A stretch of DNA of 33,557 bases, from the NCBI GenBank assembly GCA_018644665.1, contig JABGQA010000097.1, positions 1-33,557 on the forward strand, read 5' to 3'. Shown here one piece after another: positions 23,972-32,667 of the stretch. How positions within the stretch are numbered: position 1 is the first letter of the stretch; every line of letters begins with the position of its first letter. A model generated the notes under the pieces. The model saw nothing but the letters and a program-made list of their open reading frames with translations, did no database searches and was not told the DNA's origin. Both the position numbers and the translations under genes were made by a program. Origin of the DNA: Candidatus Poribacteria bacterium. Lineage in GTDB: Bacteria > Poribacteria > WGA-4E > GCA-2687025.

Positions 23972-24961
23972 CTACCGGACCTGGCCCACGCCGAGGTGGT
24001 CGCGGCCCAGGGCGAGGGTGACCGGCTCCTCGAAAGGCCGATACGGCAGCATGGCGTAGATCTCATCAAGCCTACCCAAGATGTCGGACGGCAGCGGGCC
24101 TTTCTCGACGGACGCGACGTTCTGCTCGACCTCCTCGACGGAGCGCGAGCCGGTCAACGTCATGGAGATATCAGGGTTGGACAGGACCCACCGGAGCGAC
24201 ATCTCGGGCAGGGATAGCCCCGTGTCGTCGAGGACGGCATAGAGCGCCTTGAGTTGCGCCCGGCGCATCGGCGTCATCCAGGGAGCGCCGTTCTCGACCT
24301 CATCGTCGTGACGCTGGGCGAGGGCTCCCTGATGCAGCGGCGAGCCGATGATGACCCCCATGTCCTGTCGCTTCGCCTCGGGCAGGATGGACGTCTCCGC
24401 CTCCCGCCAGAGCAGCGCGTAGTTGAACGCCGTCAGGACGACATCGAACCGGCCCGTGGTCATGATGCGCGCCATCGCGTACGCCGTCGTCCCGCCTATC
24501 CCCGTGTGGCGGATGAGGCCCTCGTCCTTCAGCTCGTCGAGGACGTCGTTCACGGGGCCGGAGAACGTGTCCCACTCCTCCCACCAGTCGTACTGCCCCG
24601 GCCTCTCCGGCTCGTGGACGAGTAGCACGTCGACTGCGTCGCGCTTGAGGAGCGTCAGGCTTTCGTCCAGAGAGCGGCGCAGATGGTCCTTGTTCTTCGG
24701 GTCGAACGGGCTCGGCCGGCCACCGAGCTTGGTGGAGATGCAGTACGGGCGCGTGACATCCTCGAGCGCGATGCCGAGGACCTCCTCGCTGTCGGCGTAT
24801 GTCGGCGCGGTGTCTATCCAGTTGATGCCGAGGTCCAGCGCGCGATGTATCGCCGCGCGCGCCTCGTCACGGCCCCTGCCTCCCACTCGCGACACGAACA
24901 GGCCGCCTAACCCGAGTGGGCTCACTTCGATGTCGGTGCGTCCTAGCCGTCTGCGGTCCAT
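23972..24961 (-). CDS. Aldo/keto reductase
   Basis: 329 residues from ATG 24961, with GGAGGA 8 bases upstream. The catalytic tetrad of the AKR superfamily is complete: Asp50 and Tyr55 in DTAPTYADSEEVLG, Lys78 in STKLGG, and His116 in LLVHEPE. The opening RRRLGRTDIEVSPLGLGG and the C-terminal LTGSRSVEEVEQNV NADP-site motif are typical. It resembles the sugar-dehydrogenase-like AKRs (L-fucose or D-threo-aldose dehydrogenase group), which would fit a glycan-degradation operon; the substrate is inference. Cytosolic. It is the first gene of the probable operon reductase, beta-helix protein, propeller-TPR protein. Confidence 0.92.
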   Translation of the reverse strand: MDRRRLGRTDIEVSPLGLGGLFVSRVGGRGRDEARAAIHRALDLGINWIDTAPTYADSEEVLGIALEDVTRPYCISTKLGGRPSPFDPKNKDHLRRSLDESLTLLKRDAVDVLLVHEPERPGQYDWWEEWDTFSGPVNDVLDELKDEGLIRHTGIGGTTAYAMARIMTTGRFDVVLTAFNYALLWREAETSILPEAKRQDMGVIIGSPLHQGALAQRHDDEVENGAPWMTPMRRAQLKALYAVLDDTGLSLPEMSLRWVLSNPDISMTLTGSRSVEEVEQNVASVEKGPLPSDILGRLDEIYAMLPYRPFEEPVTLALGRDHLGVGQVR

Positions 24962-25090
24962 CGGCGTGTTCCTCCGGGCGTTCGCCTACGACGTCCACCG
25001 TCCGGGCGCGGAGGGCAGCATACCAGATCGCTGGCGCCGTAACGTCGAGTAGGCCGCGGTGAGACCAGGCCGGTACGAGGTGAGCGACGG

Positions 25091-25132
25091 AGGAACCCCC
25101 GAGGCGTCTCGCGGGACGCTTCGGGGGTTCCT
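25091..25132 (-). terminator. Strong 18-bp hairpin after the flagellin gene
   Basis: Bases 25091-25108 pair with 25115-25132 over 18 positions (17 Watson-Crick and one G-T, which becomes an A-C mismatch in the minus-strand RNA), loop of 6 bases. It starts 19 bases after the flagellin stop codon. There is no U-run. This is the longest hairpin in the window and is very probably the flagellin transcript end. Confidence 0.65.
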
Positions 25133-25151
25133 GCGCATCGCGGGGCGCGCG

Positions 25152-26030
25152 CTACTGAATCAGCTTGAGCGCCAAAGCAGGCATCAGGTTCGCTTGTTGG
25201 AGCATCTGCGCGCCGACCTGCGCCAGAATCTGCGCGCGCGCGAAGGCCGCCGCGGCGAGCGCGAAGTCGGCGTCGCGGATGGTGGACTCGGAGCGCGCCG
25301 TGTTCTCCATGGCCGCCTGGATGTACGCCTGCGACCGTTCGATCCGGTTCTGGAACGCGCCGACGTCCGTGCGGATCGAGGCCAGGGCAGTCACCGCCTG
25401 GTCGATACTGGGCACCAACGCCTCCGCGGAAGCCTGTCCAAGGAAGTCGTCCAGCGTGAAGTTGAACGCGGTGTCGCCGATGCAGCCGATCCCGGTGGCG
25501 CCGAACGTGACACCCTTCAGGGCCAGGCCGATGACCTGCGTGCCGGCCGCCGCCGAAGCGGTGCCGTCCCCAACGTAGAACGTGAGATTGGTGCGCGACC
25601 CGGTCGGGCCCGCCGAGTCGATCAGGCTGATGCCGTTGTACGTAGTCGAGGATGCGATCCGGTCGATCTCGGAGATGAGCGCGGCGGCTTCGGTGGACAG
25701 TCCGCTACGGTTGGATTGGTTGAGCGTTCCGTCGGCGGCCTGCGCCGCCAACTCCTTCAGTCGTATGAGCATGGAGCCGATCTGCGCGAGTCCGCTGTCG
25801 GCGGTCTGCAAGAGCGTGATGGCCCGCGACATGTTGTCGTTCGCCGTGCGCTGGCCGGCGAGTTGGGCGCGCATCCCTTCCGCGGCGACGAGGCCCGCCG
25901 GGTCGTCGGCCGCGCGGTTGATCCGCAGCCCCGACGTCAGGCGCTCCATTTGCCGGGTAAGCTCGAGGTTGGCTTGGAACAGATTCCTCTGCGCGTTGAG
26001 CGCAAGGACGTTCGTGTTGACCCTGAACAT
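25152..26030 (-). CDS. fliC: Flagellin
   Basis: 292 residues from ATG 26030, with GGGAG about 9 bases upstream. The N-terminal D0/D1 region is textbook: MFRVNTNVLALNAQRNL, then LTSGLRINRAADDPAGL, then LLQTADSGLAQIGSMLIRLKELAAQAADGT. The C-terminal helices (IRDADFALAAAAFARAQILAQVGAQMLQQAN) are also intact. The central variable region is short (about 50 residues, with FYVGDGTASAAAGTQ), giving a small filament protein near the lower end of bacterial flagellins. It is exported by the flagellar type III system, so no signal peptide is expected. No other flagellar, chaperone (FliS) or cap genes lie nearby. No clear sigma28 or sigma54 promoter was recognised upstream. Confidence 0.97.
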   Translation of the reverse strand: MFRVNTNVLALNAQRNLFQANLELTRQMERLTSGLRINRAADDPAGLVAAEGMRAQLAGQRTANDNMSRAITLLQTADSGLAQIGSMLIRLKELAAQAADGTLNQSNRSGLSTEAAALISEIDRIASSTTYNGISLIDSAGPTGSRTNLTFYVGDGTASAAAGTQVIGLALKGVTFGATGIGCIGDTAFNFTLDDFLGQASAEALVPSIDQAVTALASIRTDVGAFQNRIERSQAYIQAAMENTARSESTIRDADFALAAAAFARAQILAQVGAQMLQQANLMPALALKLIQ

Positions 26031-26427
26031 GGCAGACTACTCCCTCGTCTACCGCAACGGTTCTCCCAACGGCAGACGGGGTCGCGCCTAACCATCCAAG
26101 AACCTAGGGGATCGTGTCCGCGGCGCATGCGTGGGCACCACGCGACCTGTTTCGCGCACAGGGACGCGCTACGCGGCGGCTTGCGTATGTCCGCCGCCGC
26201 GATGCGTCTCACACTTCGCGAGCGACGTGAACGGATCACGCCGCCGGCACAGGTCAAGTAACGAACGCGCGGTCGAGCCAGTAGCGGCCCACCGCGAAGA
26301 CATGGGGATATGTCGTGACGCAGCCCCGAAGGTCGGCGTCACCATACTATCGGCAGGCGAGGCCCAAAGCCTTGGCCTGAATGCATTTAGCGTGAGTATG
26401 TTCTTGCGCGGGCGCCTTTGGCGCGAT
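26031..26427. other. Intergenic stretch upstream of flagellin
   Basis: About 400 bases. No gene is seen. Near its right edge, GCGCC (26412-26416) pairs with GGCGC (26420-26424), directly after the stop codon of the metallo-beta-lactamase-fold gene; this may help end that transcript. The flagellin promoter must lie here, but no consensus site was recognised. Confidence 0.5.
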
Positions 26428-27444
26428 TCAGCCGCCAGGCGAATGATGGAAAGACTCGCCCCAGGACATCAGAACCAACGGCGCGTCGTAGCCTACATGG
26501 CGGCTGCCACCCCATCGGTCGGAACCGAGTTGGCGCTCGTATGTGAGCCAGTACGGTTCACGATGATCGATCGTGTGCGCCATCTCGTTCTCGTGTCCCG
26601 TGATGACGACTGCGGGACGCACGCCATGGATCATGCGGACGATGTCGGTGGTCCAGCAGTTCGGCATGAGTACGTCCACCTGGTGGCTCTCCGCGATCGT
26701 GTCGATCCACGTGAACGCGCGCGGGTCCGCCTGGTCGCCAGTGTGGAGGAAGCCCATGCCCTCCGGCGTCGTGACGAGCGTCACGTTGTTGGGCAGACCA
26801 TCGTGACCGTCGTGGAAGCCTGGGTAAGCCACCACACGTAACTCGGCGGCGCCGCCCTGGATCGGCAGGGAATGCTGGGTGTCCGCGCCACGCTGTGGAT
26901 GCGTTACGCGCTCGTGCAGCGTCTCGCCCTCCCAGACCGTCGGCGGCGTGACGACCGCTTTTCCGCGCGACAGGAACGCCTCCGCGACAACCGGGTCGGC
27001 ATGGTCGCCGTGCCGGTGGCTGATGAACATCGCGTCGCAAGCTTCGGCTAGGCGGTCCATCACCGCATCGTCGACCGCGAACGCGCCTCCGGCCACGTGG
27101 GTTCCTCGGACCAGATCGAACGCGAATGTCACGGACGCCGTGCGGATCACGAAACCGTGGTTGTAGAGCTTCCAGATCCGTGCGCCTTCCGCCACCGAAG
27201 TACGCTCTATGTCATCCGCGGCCGCGGCTATGCGCTCGCGGTGGAACGCCTGGACGGCCGCGCGTGTCGCGGCCTCCTCCTCGTGCAACACGCCGTCCAG
27301 CAGAAGGAGGGCGAGCCGCCTCTCTGATGGCTCGCGAAGCGCTGGGGGCACGCGCGTCAGCGTGTCGCCGACGGAGGCCAGGAGCGCTGCCGCCTGCTGC
27401 TCCATGAAGGCGTTCTCGGCGACGGTGTCTCGCGAGTCGCTCAT
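26428..27444 (-). CDS. Metallo-beta-lactamase-fold hydrolase
   Basis: 338 residues from ATG 27444; a GTG 12 bases earlier is an alternative, and neither has a strong ribosome binding site. The metal site is clear: HRHGDHAD with His143, His145, Asp147 and His148. It is followed by HTGD (His234, Asp237) and the last histidine region TGHENEM (His284). An unusual ~85-residue helical region precedes the first fold strand (WKLYNHGFVIRTASVTFAFD). It resembles UlaG/RomA-like MBL proteins that hydrolyse lactones or phosphoesters; the substrate is not known. No signal peptide. It is the last of three closely spaced minus-strand genes. Confidence 0.88.
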   Translation of the reverse strand: MSDSRDTVAENAFMEQQAAALLASVGDTLTRVPPALREPSERRLALLLLDGVLHEEEAATRAAVQAFHRERIAAAADDIERTSVAEGARIWKLYNHGFVIRTASVTFAFDLVRGTHVAGGAFAVDDAVMDRLAEACDAMFISHRHGDHADPVVAEAFLSRGKAVVTPPTVWEGETLHERVTHPQRGADTQHSLPIQGGAAELRVVAYPGFHDGHDGLPNNVTLVTTPEGMGFLHTGDQADPRAFTWIDTIAESHQVDVLMPNCWTTDIVRMIHGVRPAVVITGHENEMAHTIDHREPYWLTYERQLGSDRWGGSRHVGYDAPLVLMSWGESFHHSPGG

Positions 27445-27525
27445 CTGGCTATCCACGGTGGTGTGTCGTCGGTCAGGTCGAATGGAAGATCGTCGGCCGA
27501 TGGTGGTCGAGGCGAGCGCCCCGGT

Positions 27526-28617
27526 CTAGCGTTCGCCCGACAGGGGGCGGTCGAAGTAGGTCCGCCACACCTCCCGCGCTGGGCGTGCGGCGCCGGTCTC
27601 ATCCAAGAGCCCGCAGTCGCGCCACGCCATGAAGAACTCAGGGGAGGTGTCCTTGATCTTGTCCCAGAGGGCGTCGTAGTCGCGGTACAGGAACGAGATC
27701 ACGAACGGGAAGGCGCGCTCCTGCGCGAGAGCGAACAGGCGTTCGTAGTACGCCTCCTGCATCTCGGGGGTGTTCGCTATCACCTGCCCTGTAGACGGGA
27801 AGACGAGTTCCTCCGCTCCCTCACCCGTCTCTGTGATCACGTACGGCTTGCTCAAGGCGTCGTAGTGCCCTGTCATCCACGCGAAGGACTCGTCAACACG
27901 CGACGAGAGCCCGCCGATGAACGGATAGAAACTGACCGCCACCGCGTCATTGGTCGGCATCAGTTCGTCGAAGGCGGCTATCGTCGCGTCCTCCGGGACG
28001 CCCTGCCAGTCGAGCATGTTGTGGAGCGTGAACGAAGCGAACACGGGCAAGTCGGGATGCTCCGCCTTCAGCTCGGCATATACGTGCCGGTGCAAGGCGA
28101 GGTACGCCGCCCACTTCTCCGCGCCCTTGGGGTAGATCTCGTTCACCTCGATCCCGATAGCGAGGAAATCCGGTTCGAAGTACTCGACGACTCGTCGGCA
28201 GTAGTTCGCGTACGCCGTCTTTACGTCGGGGTGGTCGAACGGCTTGCCGAGGAACTCCGGCGGTACCGGCTGGTTCTCCCCGTCTCCCCAGTAGTTCCCC
28301 AGACCATCGCGGCCCGGCGAGACGGCGACGTACGTCTTCGCGTCGGCCGGCATGATGTCCCGCTTGTACTCCCAGTCGCCCAGGAGGCCGTCGCGGAACG
28401 GCTCGCCGGTGAGCGCCTCCGTCCACGGGACGCTTTCCATGTGGAACGCGATGATGTCCGCATTCCCGCGCAGGAACTCCCGAGTGTCCGTCACGGCCTC
28501 CGGCGTGATGTCGTAAGGGAACGGGGTGAACCCCATCCGAAACGCGCGGGCGTCCTCAGCGTGGACAGTCTGGCCGAGCGCGAGTAGTAGCAGACACGAT
28601 GCGGCGAGTCGAGTCAT
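27526..28617 (-). CDS. Exported TIM-barrel hydrolase, probable clan GH-A glycosidase
   Basis: 363 residues from ATG 28617 with a signal peptide (LAASCLLLLALGQTVHA). The pattern is that of clan GH-A (beta/alpha)8 glycosidases: GIEVNEIY supplies Asn159-Glu160, the usual acid/base pair at strand 4, and YVITETGEG supplies Glu263 (or Glu266) as nucleophile at strand 7. VAVSFYPF and ASFTLHNMLDW are also barrel-like. The length fits a single-domain enzyme. It loosely recalls GH53/GH26-type endo-hydrolases, but no family is claimed. Gaps of 80 and 81 bases to its neighbours suggest an operon with the phospholipase-like and metallo-hydrolase genes. Confidence 0.68.
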   Translation of the reverse strand: MTRLAASCLLLLALGQTVHAEDARAFRMGFTPFPYDITPEAVTDTREFLRGNADIIAFHMESVPWTEALTGEPFRDGLLGDWEYKRDIMPADAKTYVAVSPGRDGLGNYWGDGENQPVPPEFLGKPFDHPDVKTAYANYCRRVVEYFEPDFLAIGIEVNEIYPKGAEKWAAYLALHRHVYAELKAEHPDLPVFASFTLHNMLDWQGVPEDATIAAFDELMPTNDAVAVSFYPFIGGLSSRVDESFAWMTGHYDALSKPYVITETGEGAEELVFPSTGQVIANTPEMQEAYYERLFALAQERAFPFVISFLYRDYDALWDKIKDTSPEFFMAWRDCGLLDETGAARPAREVWRTYFDRPLSGER

Positions 28618-28697
28618 CTGTGTGTTCCCGAGTGGTTCCGGCCTCGTCGCATTATCACGCCTTGGCGCGCTGTGAGGAAGCTGACCTCGCGCATAGC

Positions 28698-30296
28698 TCA
28701 GAGCTGTGACAGGTCGATCCGGGTCCCGTCGGGGAGAGGCAGCGACAGGACCAGGTAGTCGTAGAACCTAGGGAGAACGCCCGTGAGATGGATGTCCGAG
28801 CCGCCGGTGTGCGGCCGCACGAGTCCACGCACGAGAGCGGCCCACGCTTCAGGGTCGTCCTGATGGGGGTTCACGACGCCCTTCACCAGCGCCGGAAGCT
28901 CGTCGTCCGGCGTGGAGCGGATCTTCTCGATGAGGGCTATCCCGTCCCATTGCTTCTCGAACGCCGTGAGCAGGACTTCCATCGGCGCACGGCCGAGGAA
29001 GGGCGCGTGCGTGATGTCCAGCAGGTAGTCCACGAGGTGCACCGCGTTCTGAAGGTCTGTGCCACGAAGCAGGATGTGCCCCTGCGCTCCCGGAGCATCT
29101 CCCACGGCGATGGCGTTCGCGCCGACCTCTTGGGCGGCTGCCGCGCTGCGCTGCTCAGGCGACTCGTTCCACGAGATCAGGATGCGTTGTGCTTGTTCGC
29201 CTGCGGGCATGTCTACCGTGCGGATGATCGCGTCGACGTCGGCGGACAGATTCTCGGCGAAGCTGGCGCCGAGGTCGCCAGAGGCGCGGTACCGTGCGCG
29301 CACCATCTCCATTGCGAGCAGGGAGCATGCCCGCTTGAGCGGCCACGGCGCGCCTTCGGACACGTAGATCGCGGGGTCATGCCGCGCCATGAGGAGCAGT
29401 CGATCATGCGCCGGCAGGAGCATGTCGAGGTCGCCCAGAATCTGTGTGTTGGCTGCCACGGTCAGATAGCGGTAGTAGGCGCTCACGGCCGCGATCATGT
29501 TCTCCATCTCGTGATCCATCGCCCGCTGGAACTGGGGCGCCTCGGCGAAGCGAACGGAGCCACTTCGCTCCAGGACCGAGTCCAGGTCGAGCGTTTCCAG
29601 GGCGATCTGTTCCGAGCGCCAGCGGCCGTAAATCTCGTAGTCGTACGCCGACCAGTTCGTCGTGTCGGGAACTGCGCCCAGTGGGAACTCCCCGGCCGGG
29701 TAGGCCTTGTGGAGTTCGGTCGAGTCGAAGAACGCGTGCATGCTGCGGGACAGGCTCCGGTCGGCGAGCTTCGCCCAGAACTCGGCTTGTAGAGGCGGGT
29801 CGTCGATGCGCAGACGGTCGTAGTTGATCCCCGGCTCACGGGGCTCGAAGGGCAACCAATACCCCTGCAGTGACTGGGGCAGGAACGACCAGATCCGAGC
29901 CCCACGCGCTCCGGGCCGCAGCACGTCCGACTCATGTCGGGGATACCACACGTCGCCGTGAGCGATCGCCAGGCTGTCCGTCAGGTAATGGACACGAATG
30001 GATGCCGCCAGCAACGCCTTGTGGGTCTCGCCGCGCTTCAGATAGCGGATCGCCTCGGATGTGTACAGCAGCCCGGACGCGCGGTGGTTCTCGTGGCCGA
30101 GCGGCTGGTCGCGCATCATGTCCGGGACCATCGCGCCGATGCACGCCTGCCAGTTGGACCTGAACGGCTCAGGGGCCATCTGGGCGCCGTATTGGGAGGC
30201 GGGTATGTGCGTCCCGGCTCCCGCGGCGATGGCGACGCGCGGCAGCAAGCACCACGCGGCAGCGAACGCGAGGCAGATGGCGAAGCGGCCTACCAT
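28698..30296 (-). CDS. Exported zinc-dependent phospholipase C / S1-P1 nuclease-like protein
   Basis: 532 residues from ATG 30296 with a signal peptide (FAICLAFAAAWCLLPRVAIA). After it, AGAGTHIPASQ (His30), GAMVPDMMRD (Asp59), GHENHR (His68, His71) and HYLTDSLAIAHGD (His103, Asp107, His113) reproduce the order and spacing of zinc ligands in bacterial zinc-dependent phospholipase C, where the last motif is H-Y-L-G-D-x-x-x-P-x-H. At over 500 residues it is about twice the length of the classical enzyme; the C-terminal half is helical and has a related HLVDYLLDITHAPF segment, so the domain might be partly duplicated. Acts outside the membrane on phospholipids or nucleic acid; substrate uncertain. 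First of three closely spaced minus-strand genes. Confidence 0.6.
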   Translation of the reverse strand: MVGRFAICLAFAAAWCLLPRVAIAAGAGTHIPASQYGAQMAPEPFRSNWQACIGAMVPDMMRDQPLGHENHRASGLLYTSEAIRYLKRGETHKALLAASIRVHYLTDSLAIAHGDVWYPRHESDVLRPGARGARIWSFLPQSLQGYWLPFEPREPGINYDRLRIDDPPLQAEFWAKLADRSLSRSMHAFFDSTELHKAYPAGEFPLGAVPDTTNWSAYDYEIYGRWRSEQIALETLDLDSVLERSGSVRFAEAPQFQRAMDHEMENMIAAVSAYYRYLTVAANTQILGDLDMLLPAHDRLLLMARHDPAIYVSEGAPWPLKRACSLLAMEMVRARYRASGDLGASFAENLSADVDAIIRTVDMPAGEQAQRILISWNESPEQRSAAAAQEVGANAIAVGDAPGAQGHILLRGTDLQNAVHLVDYLLDITHAPFLGRAPMEVLLTAFEKQWDGIALIEKIRSTPDDELPALVKGVVNPHQDDPEAWAALVRGLVRPHTGGSDIHLTGVLPRFYDYLVLSLPLPDGTRIDLSQL

Positions 30297-30574
30297 ATTC
30301 GGTCTATCCCCTGATCGGGTCGTGTGGACATCGTGAGCCGGTCGCTACGTACGCGCGCCTTCGAGCCGCGCGGCCGTTCGTGCTAGTGATAGCGTCGCCG
30401 CAAGGCCCCGAGGCGGGATTCGGTACGACCAGGATACGCCCACCGATCGCGCGGTCAGACAACTTCGCCATGCTACGATGCTTGAGACGCCGGCACACGC
30501 CGCAGGCGACGGCGCGGGTCGGGGAAGGTCGGCGATTCGCTGATGCCAGCGCCACAGCAGGAGGATCCCGGCAC

Positions 30575-31501
30575 ATGCAGCGCCTTACGGCAGATCATCT
30601 GTTCAAGAACTACGGGTCGAGAGCCGAGGACGGCTCGCCTGCGCCCCCTGCCATCCCGGACGAGCCGCCGCTGCGCGTCGCGCAGGGCGAGACGTTCGAG
30701 ATAGAGACCGTGGATACGTGCCACCGGTTCATGCTATCCGAGGAGACCACGCTGCACTACCGCGACGGCCCGATGGCGGGCAACCCCTCCACCGGGCCTG
30801 TGTACGTCGAGGGAATCCATGCAGGGGATGTCATCGCGGTGACGATCGAGGAGTTGGACGTGCTCGGCCATACGCTGCTCGGCGCGGGCGGAGACGACAC
30901 GCTGTTCCCGCCGGAGATGCAGGAGGCCCGAGAGGATTTCGTGCGGATCGAACACGGCATCGCGCATTTCCCCGGTGGCGTCACAGCGCCCGTGCGGCCG
31001 ATGTATGGGTGCTTCGGCGTCGTCCCCTCCGAGGCATGCCCGGAACCCTACGGCCACGGTGGAAATATGGACATACCCGACGTATGCGCCGGGAACACGG
31101 TGCACCTGCGCTGCCAACGCGACGGTGCGTACTTCGCGTGCGGAGACGGACACGCGCTCCAGGGCGATGGGGAGATCAACGGGTTCTCGTTGGAGGTCTC
31201 GCTGCGGGGGCGCCTGCGCATCGAGTTGTCGCCGCATCAGGCATTGCGGGCGATGCTCATCGAGACGCCGGATCGCTACATCACCGTTGGCGTTAGGCAC
31301 GACATGAAGGGAAGCGTGACCGACGCCGTTACCGCGATGGCGGAGTTGTTCGCCGCCTCCCGCGAGATCTCGCCTATGGACGCGTACCAGTTCGTCAGTC
31401 ACCTGGGCGATCTGCGCGTGGGAGCCATCTGGCCCATGTGGTCGGAGTGGGACATTCCGATCCCGATGTGCTTGCATCTCGCGCGCGAGCACTTCGTGTA
31501 G
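30575..31501 (+). CDS. Acetamidase/formamidase family protein
   Basis: 308 residues from ATG 30575, with AGGAGG 10 bases upstream. The family (FmdA/AmdA) hydrolyses formamide, acetamide or similar short amides to ammonia and the acid in the cytosol. Diagnostic stretches are NPSTGPVYVEGIHAGDVIAV (70-89), RPMYGCFGVVPS, GHGGNMDIPDVCAGNTVHL (160-178) and YFACGDGHALQGDGEINGFSLE, which carries the metal-site residues. The length is normal. A DNA gap of 158 bases with no clear terminator separates it from the esterase-like gene downstream, so co-transcription is possible. The natural substrate is uncertain. Confidence 0.92.
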   Translation: MQRLTADHLFKNYGSRAEDGSPAPPAIPDEPPLRVAQGETFEIETVDTCHRFMLSEETTLHYRDGPMAGNPSTGPVYVEGIHAGDVIAVTIEELDVLGHTLLGAGGDDTLFPPEMQEAREDFVRIEHGIAHFPGGVTAPVRPMYGCFGVVPSEACPEPYGHGGNMDIPDVCAGNTVHLRCQRDGAYFACGDGHALQGDGEINGFSLEVSLRGRLRIELSPHQALRAMLIETPDRYITVGVRHDMKGSVTDAVTAMAELFAASREISPMDAYQFVSHLGDLRVGAIWPMWSEWDIPIPMCLHLAREHFV

Positions 31502-31659
31502 CGTTCCGGCGGCGCGCGGCAGGGCCGTCACCCATCGCGCGCGGTCTGAGTCGACGTCCCACGCGACGGGTGTTGACGCGCCCGGGGCGCTGCTGCAACC
31601 ATCATCGCAGGCGCGCAAACGGCGACATCAGGCGAGCGCGGGCGGCAGGAGGAGACGAC

Positions 31660-32589
31660 ATGGACTTACAGGAACTCCAGGCGCTGTATCTGGACATTCT
31701 CGGGCCGTTCCCGGAGGCCGTGCCCCTCGACCTCGAAACGCTGGACGAGGAGGACTGCGGGTCGTTCACGCGTACACTCATCGCGTGGAACAACGACGCT
31801 GCGGAACGCGTCGAGGGATACCTGCTGAAGCCGAAGACGAACTCCGGTCGCATGCCCGGCGCGCTCGCGTTCCACGGGCACGGGCCGTGGGACGTGGGCA
31901 AGAAATCCACGGCGGGAGTAGACGTCGAGGACGGGAAGCCGTCACTGGGGCCGGGGCTCGCCGAGCGTGGGATCGTGGTGCTGTGCGGCGACGCTATCGG
32001 ATGGGGACCCCGCCAGAACGCGGATGGTCCGCCCTCCGGAGTGATGTACGAGCGCGTCCTGGCCATGCGTCTGATGGCGGAAGGGCGGTGCATGGCGGGG
32101 CAGTACGTCTGGGATGCCATACGCCAGTGCGACGTGCTGGAGTCACTCGACTTCGTGGACGGCGGCCGGATCGGCGCCATCGGCATTTCGATGGGTTCCG
32201 GCCACACGTGGCTGTCCGCGATGGCGGAGAAGCGACTTCGCGTGCTCGTGGGGATATCGAGCTTCTACACGTACAAGGCGCTGTTCTCGCCGCCCATCAT
32301 CCACTGCTACATGAACTACCTGCCCGACGTGCTGAAACACGGCATCGAGACATACGACCTGTTCCGGCTGATCGCGCCTCGCCCGTTCCTGATGATCAAC
32401 GGCGTGACGGAGCCGCAGGATCCTGTCGAGGCAACGCGCGAGCTGTACGAGAAATCGAAGCACGCGTGGGAGGCCGAGGGAGCAGGCGACGAGTTCCGTC
32501 TACACTTCCACGAGGCGGGACACGGTCTCACGCCGGAGTCGCGCGAGATGGCATACGATTGGATGGTCGCCAAACTCGCGGCGCTTTGA
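31660..32589 (+). CDS. Alpha/beta hydrolase (dienelactone hydrolase / acetyl-xylan-esterase-like)
   Basis: 309 residues from ATG 31660, preceded by AGGAGGAG. The serine-hydrolase triad is visible: Ser177 in GISMGS, Asp254 in EPQDP, and His288 in HEAGHGL. The oxyanion strand is ALAFHGHGPWDVGK (69-81). FLMINGVTEP before the Asp is the usual strand 7. No signal peptide, so probably cytosolic. Proteins of this form in similar genomes are annotated as dienelactone hydrolase or acetyl-xylan esterase relatives; the true ester is not known. Confidence 0.9.
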   Translation: MDLQELQALYLDILGPFPEAVPLDLETLDEEDCGSFTRTLIAWNNDAAERVEGYLLKPKTNSGRMPGALAFHGHGPWDVGKKSTAGVDVEDGKPSLGPGLAERGIVVLCGDAIGWGPRQNADGPPSGVMYERVLAMRLMAEGRCMAGQYVWDAIRQCDVLESLDFVDGGRIGAIGISMGSGHTWLSAMAEKRLRVLVGISSFYTYKALFSPPIIHCYMNYLPDVLKHGIETYDLFRLIAPRPFLMINGVTEPQDPVEATRELYEKSKHAWEAEGAGDEFRLHFHEAGHGLTPESREMAYDWMVAKLAAL

Positions 32590-32667
32590 CCGGCGAGCCC
32601 AGAATACACTATCGACGACCCGTGGCGGCATCCTTCCGCCGCCGCGTAGCCGTCCCATCACGGCTGG

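Noticed and set aside
25059..26261. 400-codon plus-strand frame across flagellin
   Set aside because: Flagellin on the minus strand is certain; the plus frame passes straight through its terminator hairpin and has arginine-rich non-domain content.
31573..31602. TTGACG upstream of the alpha/beta hydrolase as a promoter
   Set aside because: The -35 match is good but nothing like a -10 box lies 16-18 bases downstream.
32586..32612. TTGACC / CACTAT upstream of the voltage-sensor gene as a promoter
   Set aside because: The spacer is only 15 bases and the -10 box is weak.
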